From assembly GCF_013377015.1 (NCBI RefSeq), contig NZ_JACABA010000002.1, forward strand, positions 1,207,691 through 1,271,690: a stretch of DNA of 64,000 nucleotides, given 5' to 3'. The notes under the pieces were generated by a model. The model did no database searches. It was not told the origin of the DNA and saw only the letters and a program-made list of their open reading frames with translations. This stretch comes from Rhodopseudomonas sp. GTDB lineage: Bacteria > Pseudomonadota > Alphaproteobacteria > Rhizobiales > Xanthobacteraceae. Below, in pieces: positions 46,168 through 55,283 of the stretch. Position 1 is the stretch's first letter; the number at the start of each line of letters is the position of its first letter. Both the position numbers and the translations under genes were made by a program.

Positions 46168-47514
46168 TCAGGCGGCCGACTGACGGCTCGGCTGGCGAAC
46201 CGGCAGTTGAATGCGAACGATCAGTCCATGGGGCTGCCGGTCACGCAGCGACAATTCGCCGCCATGCGCCAGCACGACGGCGCGCGCGATCGAGAGCCCG
46301 AGACCGAAGCCTGCCGCTTCATCCATGTTGCGGGCATCGTCGCCGCGCACGAACGGCTCAAGCATGATGTCCTTGCGCGCATCGGAAATGCCGGGACCGT
46401 CGTCCTCGACTTCGATCGTGATGTCGTCGGGTGACGAAATCAGACGGATGGTGGCTTCAACGCCGTAGCGGACGGCATTCTCGACCAGATTGGTGATGCT
46501 CCGGTGCAGATCGTCGGGCCGGACCATGGCCAAGGCGTGTTCCGGGCCGTCATAGACGACCCGGCTGCCCAAATCGGCGAATTGATCGGCGACGAGCTGC
46601 AGCGTGGTCGCGACATCGGCCAGCGTCATGGATTCGAGATTGCGGTCGTTGCGCAGGAAGGACAGCACCTGCTCCAGCATCGACCGCATCTGGTCGAGAT
46701 CGCCCAGCATGCGGTCGCGGTGCGCGCTGTCCTCGATGAATTCGGAGCGCAGCCGCATCCGGGTGATCGGCGTCCGCAGATCGTGGCTGATCGCGGCCAG
46801 CATCCGGGTGCGGTCGTCCATCAGCGCCGTGATCCGCTGCCGCATCCGGTTCAGCGCCCTTGCCACCGAGCGGATCTCTTCGGGGCCGCGCTCGGGCAAC
46901 GGCGCCGCGGCGCCGTTCAGGCTGAAGCTTTCGGCGGCCCTGGCGAACGACGACAGCGGCGCCGTCAGGGCGCGGGCCGCCCACAGGCCCAGAAGAGCGA
47001 CGCTGATGACGACGAACAGCAGGGTCATCATCCAGGGGCCGGCCCAGAACGGAGGTTGCCGCCGGTCCGGCAAGATCTTCGCCGAGATCATCGCGCCGTC
47101 GGGCAGCGCGATGTCGACCCGCTGGCCGCCATCCGCCGGCGCGAATGGAAAGATCAGGTAATTGTTGCCGAGTTGCCGGCGCAGATCGCGCAGATCCCGG
47201 TCGTCCGCTTCGCCCGCCGCGGATGCGGCATCCGGCGCAGGGTTCTTGATGAGGCTCTTGATCTCCAGTTGCGGGAAGGCCCGTGCGATGTCGTCGAAAA
47301 GCCTTGGCCGTTCGACCGCGGGCGCCGCGGCGAGAAGCTGCACCGCCGCGGCGAGTTGACCACGGGCATGGTCGGGCGACGGCTCGAACTGGTCCGGCCG
47401 ATGAATCAGGAAGGTCGCGGTCAGGATCAGATGAATCGCGACGATCGAGGTGACCACCAGCGCTGCGATCTGGCCGCTGATACCCTTCAGGTTGAGAAAG
47501 CCGGAGAGCTTCAT
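46168..47514 (-). CDS. sensor histidine kinase (EnvZ-type), second two-component pair
   Basis: A kinase of about 448 residues: membrane segment (QIAALVVTSIVAIHLILTAT), periplasmic domain of about 130 residues, second membrane segment (WMMTLLFVVISVALLGLWAA), HAMP, H-box MLAAISHDLRTPITRMRLRS with the phospho-acceptor His, N-box NLVENAVRYGVE, G-boxes VEDDGPGIS and GFGLGLSIARAVV. ATG 47514 is used; ATG 47559 would overlap the regulator gene. It is similar in layout and H-box to the kinase at 33455, suggesting the two systems are paralogous. Confidence 0.9.
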   Translation of the reverse strand: MKLSGFLNLKGISGQIAALVVTSIVAIHLILTATFLIHRPDQFEPSPDHARGQLAAAVQLLAAAPAVERPRLFDDIARAFPQLEIKSLIKNPAPDAASAAGEADDRDLRDLRRQLGNNYLIFPFAPADGGQRVDIALPDGAMISAKILPDRRQPPFWAGPWMMTLLFVVISVALLGLWAARALTAPLSSFARAAESFSLNGAAAPLPERGPEEIRSVARALNRMRQRITALMDDRTRMLAAISHDLRTPITRMRLRSEFIEDSAHRDRMLGDLDQMRSMLEQVLSFLRNDRNLESMTLADVATTLQLVADQFADLGSRVVYDGPEHALAMVRPDDLHRSITNLVENAVRYGVEATIRLISSPDDITIEVEDDGPGISDARKDIMLEPFVRGDDARNMDEAAGFGLGLSIARAVVLAHGGELSLRDRQPHGLIVRIQLPVRQPSRQSAA

Positions 47515-47530
47515 GAGGAGGGCTTCATGA

Positions 47531-48271
47531 TCAGCCGTTGGTCGCCGGCGCGACCGCATCCACGGTGGGAGTGAACATATAGCCGCCGGAACGCACTGTC
47601 TTGATCATGGTGGCGTCCTGCGGATCGGGTTCGATCTTGCGCCTGATACGGCTGACCAGCACGTCGATGCTGCGTTCGAACGAACCGGCGTTGCGGCCTT
47701 GCGTGAGGTCGAGCAGGCTGTCACGCGACAGCACGCGGCCTGGCCGCTCGCAAAAGGTCCGCAGCAGGTCGAATTCGGCGCTGGTAATCGCGACCCGCGC
47801 GCCCGCCGGATTGCGCAGCTCGCGCAGCCGCAAATCGATCCGCCAGCCCTGGAAGAAGAGCACGGTAGCGTCGTCGATGGCGCTGGCGGTGTGGGCGGTG
47901 GCCTGCCGCCGCAGCACCGCGTTGATCCGCGCCAGCAATTCGCGCGGATTGAACGGCTTGGCGAGGTAGTCGTCGGCGCCCATCTCCAGCCCGAGAATGC
48001 GATCGACGTCCTCGCCGCGCGCGGTCAGCATGATGATCGGCATCTGCGATTCCGCGCGGACCTTGCGGCACAGGCTGAGGCCGTCCTCGCCCGGCAGCAT
48101 GACGTCGAGAATGAGAAGATCGACGCGATGGTCGGTCATCGCCCTGGCCATCTCGCGGCCGTCGGCCGCGGTGGTCACATGGCAGGCGTTGTTGCGCAGG
48201 TATTTGGCGATCAGCAATCGCGTCTCGCGGTCGTCCTCGACGACAAGAATATTCGGTGCTGTCACGGCCAT
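47531..48271 (-). CDS. OmpR-family response regulator, second pair
   Basis: A 246-residue regulator: receiver domain (ILVVEDDRETRLLIAKYLRN, phospho-acceptor in LLILDVMLPGEDGLSLC, YLAKPFNPRELLARINAVLR) and winged-helix output domain (VAITSAEFDLLRTFCERPGR, ERSIDVLVSRIRRKIE). It is divergent from the Ser-rich repeat protein at 48440 across 168 bases, so that gene is a likely target. Confidence 0.92.
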   Translation of the reverse strand: MAVTAPNILVVEDDRETRLLIAKYLRNNACHVTTAADGREMARAMTDHRVDLLILDVMLPGEDGLSLCRKVRAESQMPIIMLTARGEDVDRILGLEMGADDYLAKPFNPRELLARINAVLRRQATAHTASAIDDATVLFFQGWRIDLRLRELRNPAGARVAITSAEFDLLRTFCERPGRVLSRDSLLDLTQGRNAGSFERSIDVLVSRIRRKIEPDPQDATMIKTVRSGGYMFTPTVDAVAPATNG

Positions 48272-48439
48272 GCGGACCTTTGTCGCTGATTCTGGAAAAT
48301 TGATGCAGGATTTTTATTTCCGGATGTTTCTGAGACTCGCGGCGCAACATCGGGCAACATGCCGGCTGGCCAATCAGAACATTCTGTTAAGATCATTAAA
48401 CCTAACGCCGGGGCGCTTACAAGAACCCTCGGAGTCATC

Positions 48440-49006
48440 ATGACCTCAATCTCCGCGACCTCCAGCAGCGTCTATCAGAGCCCTCTGCAGAAGCTTCAGG
48501 CTGAGCTGCAGGCGGAAGTAACTTCCGGCGCCATCAGTTCTTCCGATCAGACGGCGCTGTCTTCCGCGTTGAAGGACATCGATACCTCGCTGCGGAGCAG
48601 CCGGGCCAGCGATTCCTCCGGCAGCGGCCAATCCGGCGCCGGAGACGTGAAGTCCAAGATCGACAAGCTGATTGACGGCGAAGTATCCAGCGGCAAGCTG
48701 ACCAGCGACCAGGCCGCCGAGTTGAAGGGCGTCTTCAAGGCGGCTTTCGGTAGCGGCGGTCCTGGTGGCGCGGGAGGCCCGCCGCCTGGACCTCCGCCGG
48801 GCGGCGACAGTTCGTCCTCCAGCAGCGATTCAAGCAGTTCGAGCAGCACCACCAGCGCCGCCGACCTCTTGAAGGAACTCATCAAGGCGCTGAAATCGGC
48901 CTCGTCGACCTCATCGGCTTTGTCCTACAGTGATACCGGCAGCACCGGCACGTCCGCCGACAGCAGTTCGTCGCTATCGGCAGTGCTGCTCGACTACAAG
49001 AGCTGA
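48440..49006 (+). CDS. Ser-rich protein with internal helical repeat, unknown
   Basis: A 188-residue protein. Two helical repeats of the pattern E-V-x-S-G-x-x-(S)-S-D-Q lie at about residues 19-47 (AEVTSGAISSSDQTALSSAL) and 74-103 (GEVSSGKLTSDQAAELKGVF). A Gly/Pro linker (GGPGGAGGPPPGPPPGG) and a long Ser tract follow, and a C-terminal amphipathic helix ends in SSLSAVLLDYKS. No classical signal peptide is visible. The ATG has GGAG upstream. It is divergent from a two-component regulator, and a C-terminal paralogue fragment lies at 33136 next to a similar pair. The function is unknown; a secreted or regulated stress protein is possible. Confidence 0.7.
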   Translation: MTSISATSSSVYQSPLQKLQAELQAEVTSGAISSSDQTALSSALKDIDTSLRSSRASDSSGSGQSGAGDVKSKIDKLIDGEVSSGKLTSDQAAELKGVFKAAFGSGGPGGAGGPPPGPPPGGDSSSSSSDSSSSSSTTSAADLLKELIKALKSASSTSSALSYSDTGSTGTSADSSSSLSAVLLDYKS

Positions 49007-49087
49007 TTTCGGGCTGGCGCAGGCCGGTACATCGACCCGCCATCCCCCTTCTGCAGGGAAGGATGATCGGCCGGTCCCGGCCCGGCC

Positions 49088-49504
49088 TTAGGGGCCGCTC
49101 AGCGCGACGCCGTAGTCGACCGGCTGCAGCGATGCCGTACCGCAGCGCCAGCCGCCGCCGTCGGCCTTCTGGAACGCGAACGTCTTCTCGATCCTGACCC
49201 GGTGCGATACCGAAAAACTTTCGCGGCTAGCCTGTCCCGGCCTCGGCCTGCCGGTCTTCGGATCCCAGCAGGTGCCGGTGCAGTTCGAGGCGACCGGACT
49301 GCAGACCGAAAACGGCGAGAGCACCACCATCTCGACTTCGGCGGTCACCAGCGCGCTCTGCTCCGACACCTCGTTGTCGATCTGGAACACCCGGCTGACC
49401 GCGAGGAAATTCCCGCACGCGTTGCTCGAATCGATCTGCGCGACGCACAGATCGACGGCGTCGGCATCCGGCGAAGGCTTTCCGAGAAATTTCGACAGCG
49501 GCAC
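49088..49504 (-). pseudogene. Cys-rich protein, apparently truncated at its N-terminus
   Basis: The open frame (138 residues) has protein-like features: VDLCVAQIDSSNACGNFLAV, VTAEVEMVVLSPFSVCSPVA, SNCTGTCWDPKTG and WRCGTASLQPVDYG, with seven or eight cysteines suggesting a periplasmic disulfide-bonded protein. It starts at a GTG without a signal peptide. Immediately upstream in the same frame a TAG interrupts further protein-like sequence (ADIENVKKI, stop, AGYRAVPLSKF). The gene therefore appears broken by a stop codon, or starts later than usual. The family is not recognised. Confidence 0.5.
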
Positions 49505-49777
49505 GGCGCGATACCCAGCCTATATCTTCTTCACATTTTCGATGTCCGCAACAACTGCGTGCGGACCAGGCCGAGTGAAAACTCGGTCTCGCTGATGAAT
49601 AGTAGATGCGAGGTTGTTTCATGGCCCACAGTCCATCTTGCTAAAAGATTGGCGTGTTGCGCTGACCAGTTGAACCCGCCGCCAAAAGCGGCACTCATTA
49701 GAGCGTCGCGATCAGGCGAAGCCAAATTATATCGCTATTTCAATAACATATGAGTTCGCAGTTTTATGCTGAATGGC

Positions 49778-49918
49778 GCACCATTTCCGATCAGATTTGC
49801 GAAGCATTGGAGTGGCTTGGCCTTTCGGGCCGAGGCCGGACCGAATGACCCGGTCATCCGGATCATGCTGTCCGACTCCGTCACGGCATCGACAAAGGCG
49901 ACCGAATGATCGCCCCAA
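49778..49918 (-). pseudogene. second serine-recombinase C-terminal remnant with att-like end
   Basis: Across two frames the minus strand reads VAFVDAVTESDSMIRMTGS and then GLGPKGQATPMLRKSDRKWC. This is clearly related to the remnant at 15410-15805 (IVDAVIVSENKIRIIGS, FGPKGQPTPVVRKSVQQWC). DNA similarity starts at GCACCATT (49778-49785), which is also the end of tRNA-Phe plus two bases (15404-15411). Only the last 45 or so codons remain, with a frameshift. Confidence 0.65.
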
Positions 49919-49924
49919 GCGATA

Positions 49925-51109
49925 CTAGGCGATGCCTGATTTCGGGGCCGCCTCGGAGGTTTCCAGATCGGCCACATTGACGAACAGATTCGGAACCGTC
50001 TTGGCGCGGTCGAGAAACCACGCCACGGCGATCATGATCAGGATTCCGGCCGCGCTGACGGCGATCTGCTGCCAGATTGCGTTGCCTTGCTGGATCAGGA
50101 TCCAATGCGCGCCGAACGACAGGAAGACGCCAAGGCAGAACAGCGTGAGCGAGTGTCGACCGCACAGGATGAACGGCTGCAGCCATTTGGAGGTCAGCGG
50201 CCCGCCGCGCGGCAGATATGGCGCGATCACGATCACCAGAGCGAGAAAATGCGTGAGACGCATCAGATCCAGATTGGTCTTGTCGATCGGATAGATCGCC
50301 TTTCGCATCCACTGCGGAATCAGGGCATCCAGCCACTCGATCTGCCAGCTCAACACGACCACCAGCGCAAACACGATCCATGCGAATGCGATGGCCTGAA
50401 CGACGCGGGACTTGACCAGTGACTGAAGCTGGGATGCTCCGCCAATGCCGCACCACGCCGCGAAGACGAACAGCAATTGCCAGGCGAAGGGGTTGAAGTA
50501 CCAGGTCGTCCCGGGCGGGTAGGACGAAAAATTCCAGCCGAACCAGCGCGCCACGGCATAGAGGATGCAAGATCCCGCCAGCGTCCAGTTCGGACGACGG
50601 ACCAGGCACCACAGCATGAATGGAGTCGCCACGATCAGCGCGATAAACAGCGGTAGAACGTCGAGGTTGACCGGCTTGTAGCGCAAGGTGAGCGCCTGGC
50701 CGATCAGAATGTCGGGGTTCTCGAGGAAACTGGCGACGTTGAACTCGTCCTTGTACATCGGATTGTCGAATTTCCGGGCCGCCCGCGCAACCTGCGCGGT
50801 GAAGATCAGGAACAGCAGAATGTGGGTGACGTACATCTGCGAGGCGCGCGTCAACAGCCGCTTGGTGGCCGCGAGAAATAGGCCGCCGCGCACGATCGGG
50901 CCATAGATGTAGCCGGCCAGATAGCCGGAAATGAAAACGAAGAATTCCGCGGCGTCGCAAAAGCCATAATTGCGCAGGGTCAGCCAGGCGACGATGTTGT
51001 CGGGGATGTGGTCGAGGAAGATCATCCACAACCCGATCCCCCGGAGCAGATCGAACCGGAGATCACGTTCGACGCCAACCGCCAGAGGCGCCGCGAACCC
51101 ATTTGTCAT
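49925..51109 (-). CDS. OpgC-family membrane protein
   Basis: A 394-residue polytopic protein of the OpgC family (about ten membrane helices). Family features: RFDLLRGIGLWMIFLDHIPD, LRNYGFCDAAEFFVFISGYL, LTLRYKPVNLDVLPLFIALI, WYFNPFAWQLLFVFAAWCGI and LTHFLALVIVIA. OpgC in other bacteria transfers succinyl groups to osmoregulated periplasmic glucans; relatives are acyltransferase-3-like. A paralogue lies at 53896. No glucan-synthesis gene is adjacent. Confidence 0.85.
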   Translation of the reverse strand: MTNGFAAPLAVGVERDLRFDLLRGIGLWMIFLDHIPDNIVAWLTLRNYGFCDAAEFFVFISGYLAGYIYGPIVRGGLFLAATKRLLTRASQMYVTHILLFLIFTAQVARAARKFDNPMYKDEFNVASFLENPDILIGQALTLRYKPVNLDVLPLFIALIVATPFMLWCLVRRPNWTLAGSCILYAVARWFGWNFSSYPPGTTWYFNPFAWQLLFVFAAWCGIGGASQLQSLVKSRVVQAIAFAWIVFALVVVLSWQIEWLDALIPQWMRKAIYPIDKTNLDLMRLTHFLALVIVIAPYLPRGGPLTSKWLQPFILCGRHSLTLFCLGVFLSFGAHWILIQQGNAIWQQIAVSAAGILIMIAVAWFLDRAKTVPNLFVNVADLETSEAAPKSGIA

Positions 51110-51794
51110 AGTTCCCCCCCGTCTTTGTTCGCGAGCGAACGCCAGCAGTTCCGCTTGAGCCTGAGCCTATGGTCGATCGGAGGAATGACTGGCGGCGCAT
51201 GGACGTCGTGCGTCATCAGCCGCGCTATGCGTCGAAAACCCGTCCACTCCAAAATTTGCGTTGCCGTCACCGCCCCTCGATCAGCGGGGAGCGTTCGACA
51301 AGCAGCATTGTGAATTGTATCAATCGCATTCGATTTGAAAACTGTTGAATGTGTCCCGTCGCGACGCCCGGGCGACCTGCCTGGGCGCCGGACGGCACCG
51401 TGCGGATACGGGCAGTCATCCCGGCGTTGCATCGCCGCCATCCGATGACCGGTAACAAAGTAACATTCCGGATTCCCCCGGAAAGGTCAACTCTCTCCGC
51501 CGGCAACAGCAATGGTGCTGTGGCGGAGCCGGCAGAAATGAGTGCGCCGGCAGTGCCGATCGGAAACGGCTACCCCAAACGGCTGCCGGGTACCCCATTA
51601 TAATTGTTTGATTTTCGTCATCGCGTCGGTCGAACCCGCGCGCCTGTCGGCTGCCAGACGTTGTGTCGATTGGCGGGCTCACGCGCAGCGGCACCGGCAC
51701 CGCTGCTGAGCTAGCCGTTTGCCAGCGTGGATTCGTTGTCGTAGATTCCTGTTGGTCAGGTATTGGGCATTCCGGGGCCCTGGCCGCGGATGGA
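51110..51794. other. intergenic region between divergent opgC-like and GT39-like genes
   Basis: About 680 bases. Open frames on both strands are short and biased. An in-frame extension of the GT39-like gene reaches GTG 51663 but has no ribosome-binding site and unusual composition. Promoters for both neighbours probably lie here; none is identified. Confidence 0.35.
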
Positions 51795-53528
51795 ATGGCA
51801 ATTGTCGGTGCGTGTCTCGATGCCTGGTCTCAGCCGATGACCGATCTGGCCCGTGATCAGGTTGGCGATGCCCGGCAAGCCGGATTGTCGTCCGCAAGCG
51901 GCCTGCCGTGGCAGCGGGTGACGGGCCGCTCGGCCGCGATTGATCCGTTCGACCTGGCATCTCTCTTTTTGTTGGCCGCTCTGGCGGTTCTGGTCCTGGC
52001 GACCTTCCGCGATTACGCCATTACCAACGACGAATGGGTGCAGCAGCGCTACGGCGAACTCATCATCGCCTATTACAAGAGCGGCTTGACCGATCGCGCC
52101 GTCTTCGAATTCGACAATCTCTATCTGTATGGCGGGTTGTTCGACGTCGTGGCGGTGCTGCTCGGCGGGGTGTCCGCGCTCGATCCGTTCGACATCAGGC
52201 ACCTGATGAGCGCCATGATCGGCGTCGCCGGCATTGGCGCCGCGATCGCAACCGCGCGGATGATCGCCGGTGCGCGCGCGGGATTGCTGGCCGGCGCGTC
52301 GCTGGCCGCTTGCGGCCTCTGGTATGGCGCCATGTTCCATCATACCAAGGATGTCCCGCTCGGCGCCGCGATGGCTGGCGCGCTGTACTTCCTGATCCGC
52401 GCCGCCCGCGATTGTCCGGCCCCGCAATTGCGCTTCGTGGTCGGATTCGGCGTGCTGACCGGTGCCGCGCTGGGCGTCAGGGTGCTCGGGCTGCTGCTGG
52501 TGTGCTACATCGGCGTCGCCGTGCTGTTCAATGTTCCGTCGCTGGCGGGACGCAATTGGCGCCAGCTGACCGATCGGGTCGCCCGCTCGCTGCTCGGCTT
52601 CGTCCCGGCGCTGCTGATCGCCTATCCGATCATGATCGTCACCTGGCCCTGGGCGGCGCTGGCGCCGCTCAATCCGCTGCGCGCATTGCTGACGTTCGAA
52701 ATGCTCGACTACGATATCCGAACTCTGCTGGCCGGGAAAATCTACCTGATGGCAACGGTGCCACGGTGGTACGTCCCGGTCTACCTAACGATCAAGATCC
52801 CGCTGCTGTTGCTGGCGGGGGCGGCGCTGGCGCTGGGGACCCTGGCGGTGCCTCGCCCGACCGGATGGGTCCGGCCCGATCAGGCGCCGCGCGACACCGC
52901 CATCGTCGCGGTGGCCGCGTTGTTTCCGGTGCTCTGCGAGGTGGTGATCGGCGGCCCCGCCTTCTGCGGTCCGCGGCATTTTCTGTTCGTGTTGCCGCCG
53001 CTCGCGATTTTGGCGGGGATCGGTCTCGATGTCGTGGTCCGGGCGACAACAATGCGGAGCGCGGCGCTGGGCGCCATGACGTTCGGGCTGATCGCGGCCG
53101 GCCTATCGTGGAACGGGGCGACGATGTACCGGCTGCATCCCTATCAGTATCTGTACTACAATGAGCTGGTCGGCGGGCTGCAGGGCGCGTCGCGTCGATA
53201 CGACACCGACTACTGGTTTACGATGATGCCGGAGGCCGTCGACCGGCTGGCGGCCTATATCGCCAGGACCGATCCCCCCGGAACGACCGGTCGGGTCTAC
53301 ACCGTGTCGCTGTGTGGCGAGCGGGATTCATTCCTGCGCAAGGCGCCGGCCAATTTGCGCTGGGCGCAGGACTGGGAGACGGCGGATTTCTTTATCGCGC
53401 CGACCCACATGAACTGCGACCGCGATATTGACGCCAAGGTGGCCGTGACCATCGAGCGCATGGGTGTGCCGATCGGCTACGTCAAGGATCAGCGCGCCAA
53501 GACCCGGCCGACCATGGCGGGGCCCTAG
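51795..53528 (+). CDS. polytopic GT39/PMT-like membrane glycosyltransferase
   Basis: A protein of about 577 residues with some ten membrane helices. After the first helix an acidic loop (FRDYAITNDEWVQQRYGELI) carries the Asp/Glu typical of the first periplasmic loop of GT39/ArnT-like transferases; the segment TVPRWYVPVYLTIKIPL and a soluble C-terminal tail (residues about 470-577) follow. It would transfer a sugar from a polyprenyl-phosphate donor on the periplasmic side. The start is uncertain (51795, 51837 or 51663). It is flanked by two OpgC-family genes. Confidence 0.65.
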   Translation: MAIVGACLDAWSQPMTDLARDQVGDARQAGLSSASGLPWQRVTGRSAAIDPFDLASLFLLAALAVLVLATFRDYAITNDEWVQQRYGELIIAYYKSGLTDRAVFEFDNLYLYGGLFDVVAVLLGGVSALDPFDIRHLMSAMIGVAGIGAAIATARMIAGARAGLLAGASLAACGLWYGAMFHHTKDVPLGAAMAGALYFLIRAARDCPAPQLRFVVGFGVLTGAALGVRVLGLLLVCYIGVAVLFNVPSLAGRNWRQLTDRVARSLLGFVPALLIAYPIMIVTWPWAALAPLNPLRALLTFEMLDYDIRTLLAGKIYLMATVPRWYVPVYLTIKIPLLLLAGAALALGTLAVPRPTGWVRPDQAPRDTAIVAVAALFPVLCEVVIGGPAFCGPRHFLFVLPPLAILAGIGLDVVVRATTMRSAALGAMTFGLIAAGLSWNGATMYRLHPYQYLYYNELVGGLQGASRRYDTDYWFTMMPEAVDRLAAYIARTDPPGTTGRVYTVSLCGERDSFLRKAPANLRWAQDWETADFFIAPTHMNCDRDIDAKVAVTIERMGVPIGYVKDQRAKTRPTMAGP

Positions 53529-53895
53529 CGCGTGAGGTCCGATTGTCCGATCGGCGACTGCGCTGGCTGGATCCAGTCCCGCCAGGCCGGGCTGTGGCGG
53601 CGCGAATAAAACCAGATTGGCGCCAAGCTCCAGTTGATATTGCCAGCCATTATGCGACGTTCCCAGAGACAGGATGCGAACACCTTGTGCCGCGTTGAAG
53701 GCCCGGCTCGCGCGGTTCAATTATCCGGTCCTGCAATCATGGGGGGCCCCGAATGAATGTGTCGATCGCGGTCTCGTCGGTGCGGCTGGATTGGCTTGTC
53801 GCCGCGGGCTCTTGACAGATGAGGACCGCAATCGCCGCCCGCGGCCGGGCTGATCGCATTCATCAGCGAAGAAATCCGCTCCCGAGACGGGGGCG
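53529..53895. other. intergenic region, possible gene remnant
   Basis: About 370 bases. On the minus strand a stretch reads GVRILSLGTSHNGWQYQLEL then GANLVLFAPP, which looks protein-like but runs antisense into the preceding gene and lacks a start signal. It is treated as unassigned; the plus strand holds the upstream region of the second OpgC-family gene. Confidence 0.3.
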
Positions 53896-55119
53896 ATGAG
53901 CTTGGCTATCGATCAGACCGCTCCACCGCTCAAGAGCGCCGCCGAAGCCGGCGCGCGGGATCCCGCGTCTGCGACCGACCCGCACTCCAGGACGCTCGCG
54001 CCGCAGGTGGCCGTGCGCGAGTTGCGGCTCGATCTGTTTCGCGGTCTGGCGCTGTGGCTGATCTTCATCGATCACGTCTCACCCGATGTCCTGACTTGGT
54101 TCACCATCCGCAGTTACGGCTTCAGCGACGCCGCGGAGATTTTCATTTTCGTGTCCGGCTATACGGCGGCCTTCGTCTATGGCCGGGCCATGGTCAAATC
54201 CGGCATCGTGATTGCGACCGCGCGGATCATGCGGCGGGTCTGGCAGATCTATGCCGCGCATGTGCTGCTGTTCGCGGTTCTGATTACCGAGGTGTCCTAC
54301 GTTGCCGTCATCCTCGGAAAGCCGTTCTATGCGCAGGAGGTGGTGATCGGGCCGTTCCTCGATCAGCCCGGCCCCGCGATGGTCCAGGCGCTGCTGCTGA
54401 GATATCGCCCGCTCAATATGGATGTCCTGCCGCTCTATATCGTTCTGATGGCGTTCCTGCCGTTGATCCTGAAGCTGATCGCGTGGCGCGCCAATCTCAC
54501 GCTGGCAGCCTCCGTCTTGCTTTATGCGCTGTCCCGGCAATATCATTTGAACCTGACGGCCTATCCGGGCGGAGTCTGGACCTTCAATCCCTTTGCCTGG
54601 CAATTGCTGTTCGTGTTCGGCGCATGGTGCGCGTTGGGTGACCCCGGAAAATGGATGTCGCGACTGATTGCATCGCCGATCACGCTGTGGGTCGCGCTTG
54701 CCTATCTGTTCGCGTCGTTCGGCCTGACGATGACCTGGTATTTCCCGCAGCTGGAAGGCGTCGTACCGGATGGGCTGGGCCGATGGATCTATCCGATTGG
54801 CAAGACCGATCTCGACCTGCTCAGGTTCTTGCATTTTCTCGCGCTCGGGGTGGTTGCCGTGCGGCTGGTGCCGGCAGGGTGGCCCGGCCTGACGTCGCCC
54901 TGGCTCGCGCCAATGATCCTGTGCGGGCAACGTTCGCTGGAGATCTTCTGCCTCGGCGTCGCCCTGGCCTTTGTCGGATATTTCGTGCTGACGGAGACGG
55001 GTGCGGGGCTCGCGCTCCATGCCCTGGTTGGCGTTGTTGGAATCGCCATCCTGTCCGCCGTGGCCTGGTCGATGTCGTGGTTCAAATTCAGGATCGACAA
55101 GAATGGCGCAGGTCGCTGA
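53896..55119 (+). CDS. OpgC-family membrane protein (second copy)
   Basis: A 407-residue paralogue of the protein at 49925, with the same landmarks: LRLDLFRGLALWLIFIDHVS, IRSYGFSDAAEIFIFVSGYT, LLLRYRPLNMDVLPLYIVLM, WTFNPFAWQLLFVFGAWCAL, GKTDLDLLRFLHFLALG. A hydrophilic extension of about 40 residues precedes the first helix. It is likely an acyl (succinyl-type) transferase acting on a periplasmic glycan. Confidence 0.85.
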   Translation: MSLAIDQTAPPLKSAAEAGARDPASATDPHSRTLAPQVAVRELRLDLFRGLALWLIFIDHVSPDVLTWFTIRSYGFSDAAEIFIFVSGYTAAFVYGRAMVKSGIVIATARIMRRVWQIYAAHVLLFAVLITEVSYVAVILGKPFYAQEVVIGPFLDQPGPAMVQALLLRYRPLNMDVLPLYIVLMAFLPLILKLIAWRANLTLAASVLLYALSRQYHLNLTAYPGGVWTFNPFAWQLLFVFGAWCALGDPGKWMSRLIASPITLWVALAYLFASFGLTMTWYFPQLEGVVPDGLGRWIYPIGKTDLDLLRFLHFLALGVVAVRLVPAGWPGLTSPWLAPMILCGQRSLEIFCLGVALAFVGYFVLTETGAGLALHALVGVVGIAILSAVAWSMSWFKFRIDKNGAGR

Positions 55120-55283
55120 CGCTGGCGCGGCCGTCCACGCGCGCAGCAGCGCCGGGTCGTCCCGCCGCCTCTGCGCGACCGTGACGCGCCGGATGCCGCG
55201 CCGGAGGTCGCCGTCTGGCGTCGCGGCCGGCTTTTGGATAGTCTCGCAACGGCTGTTTTTTGAATCACGCAGAGGAATTTGAG

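Noticed and set aside
49571-49586. CCGAGT-GAAA-ACTCGG perfect small hairpin
   Set aside because: Only 6 bp with no T-run and no clear transcript ending there; could be chance.
53328-53720. Minus-strand frame with a protein-like start (GVRILSLGTSHNGWQ)
   Set aside because: No start signal, no recognised family, and the second half is antisense to the GT39-like gene.
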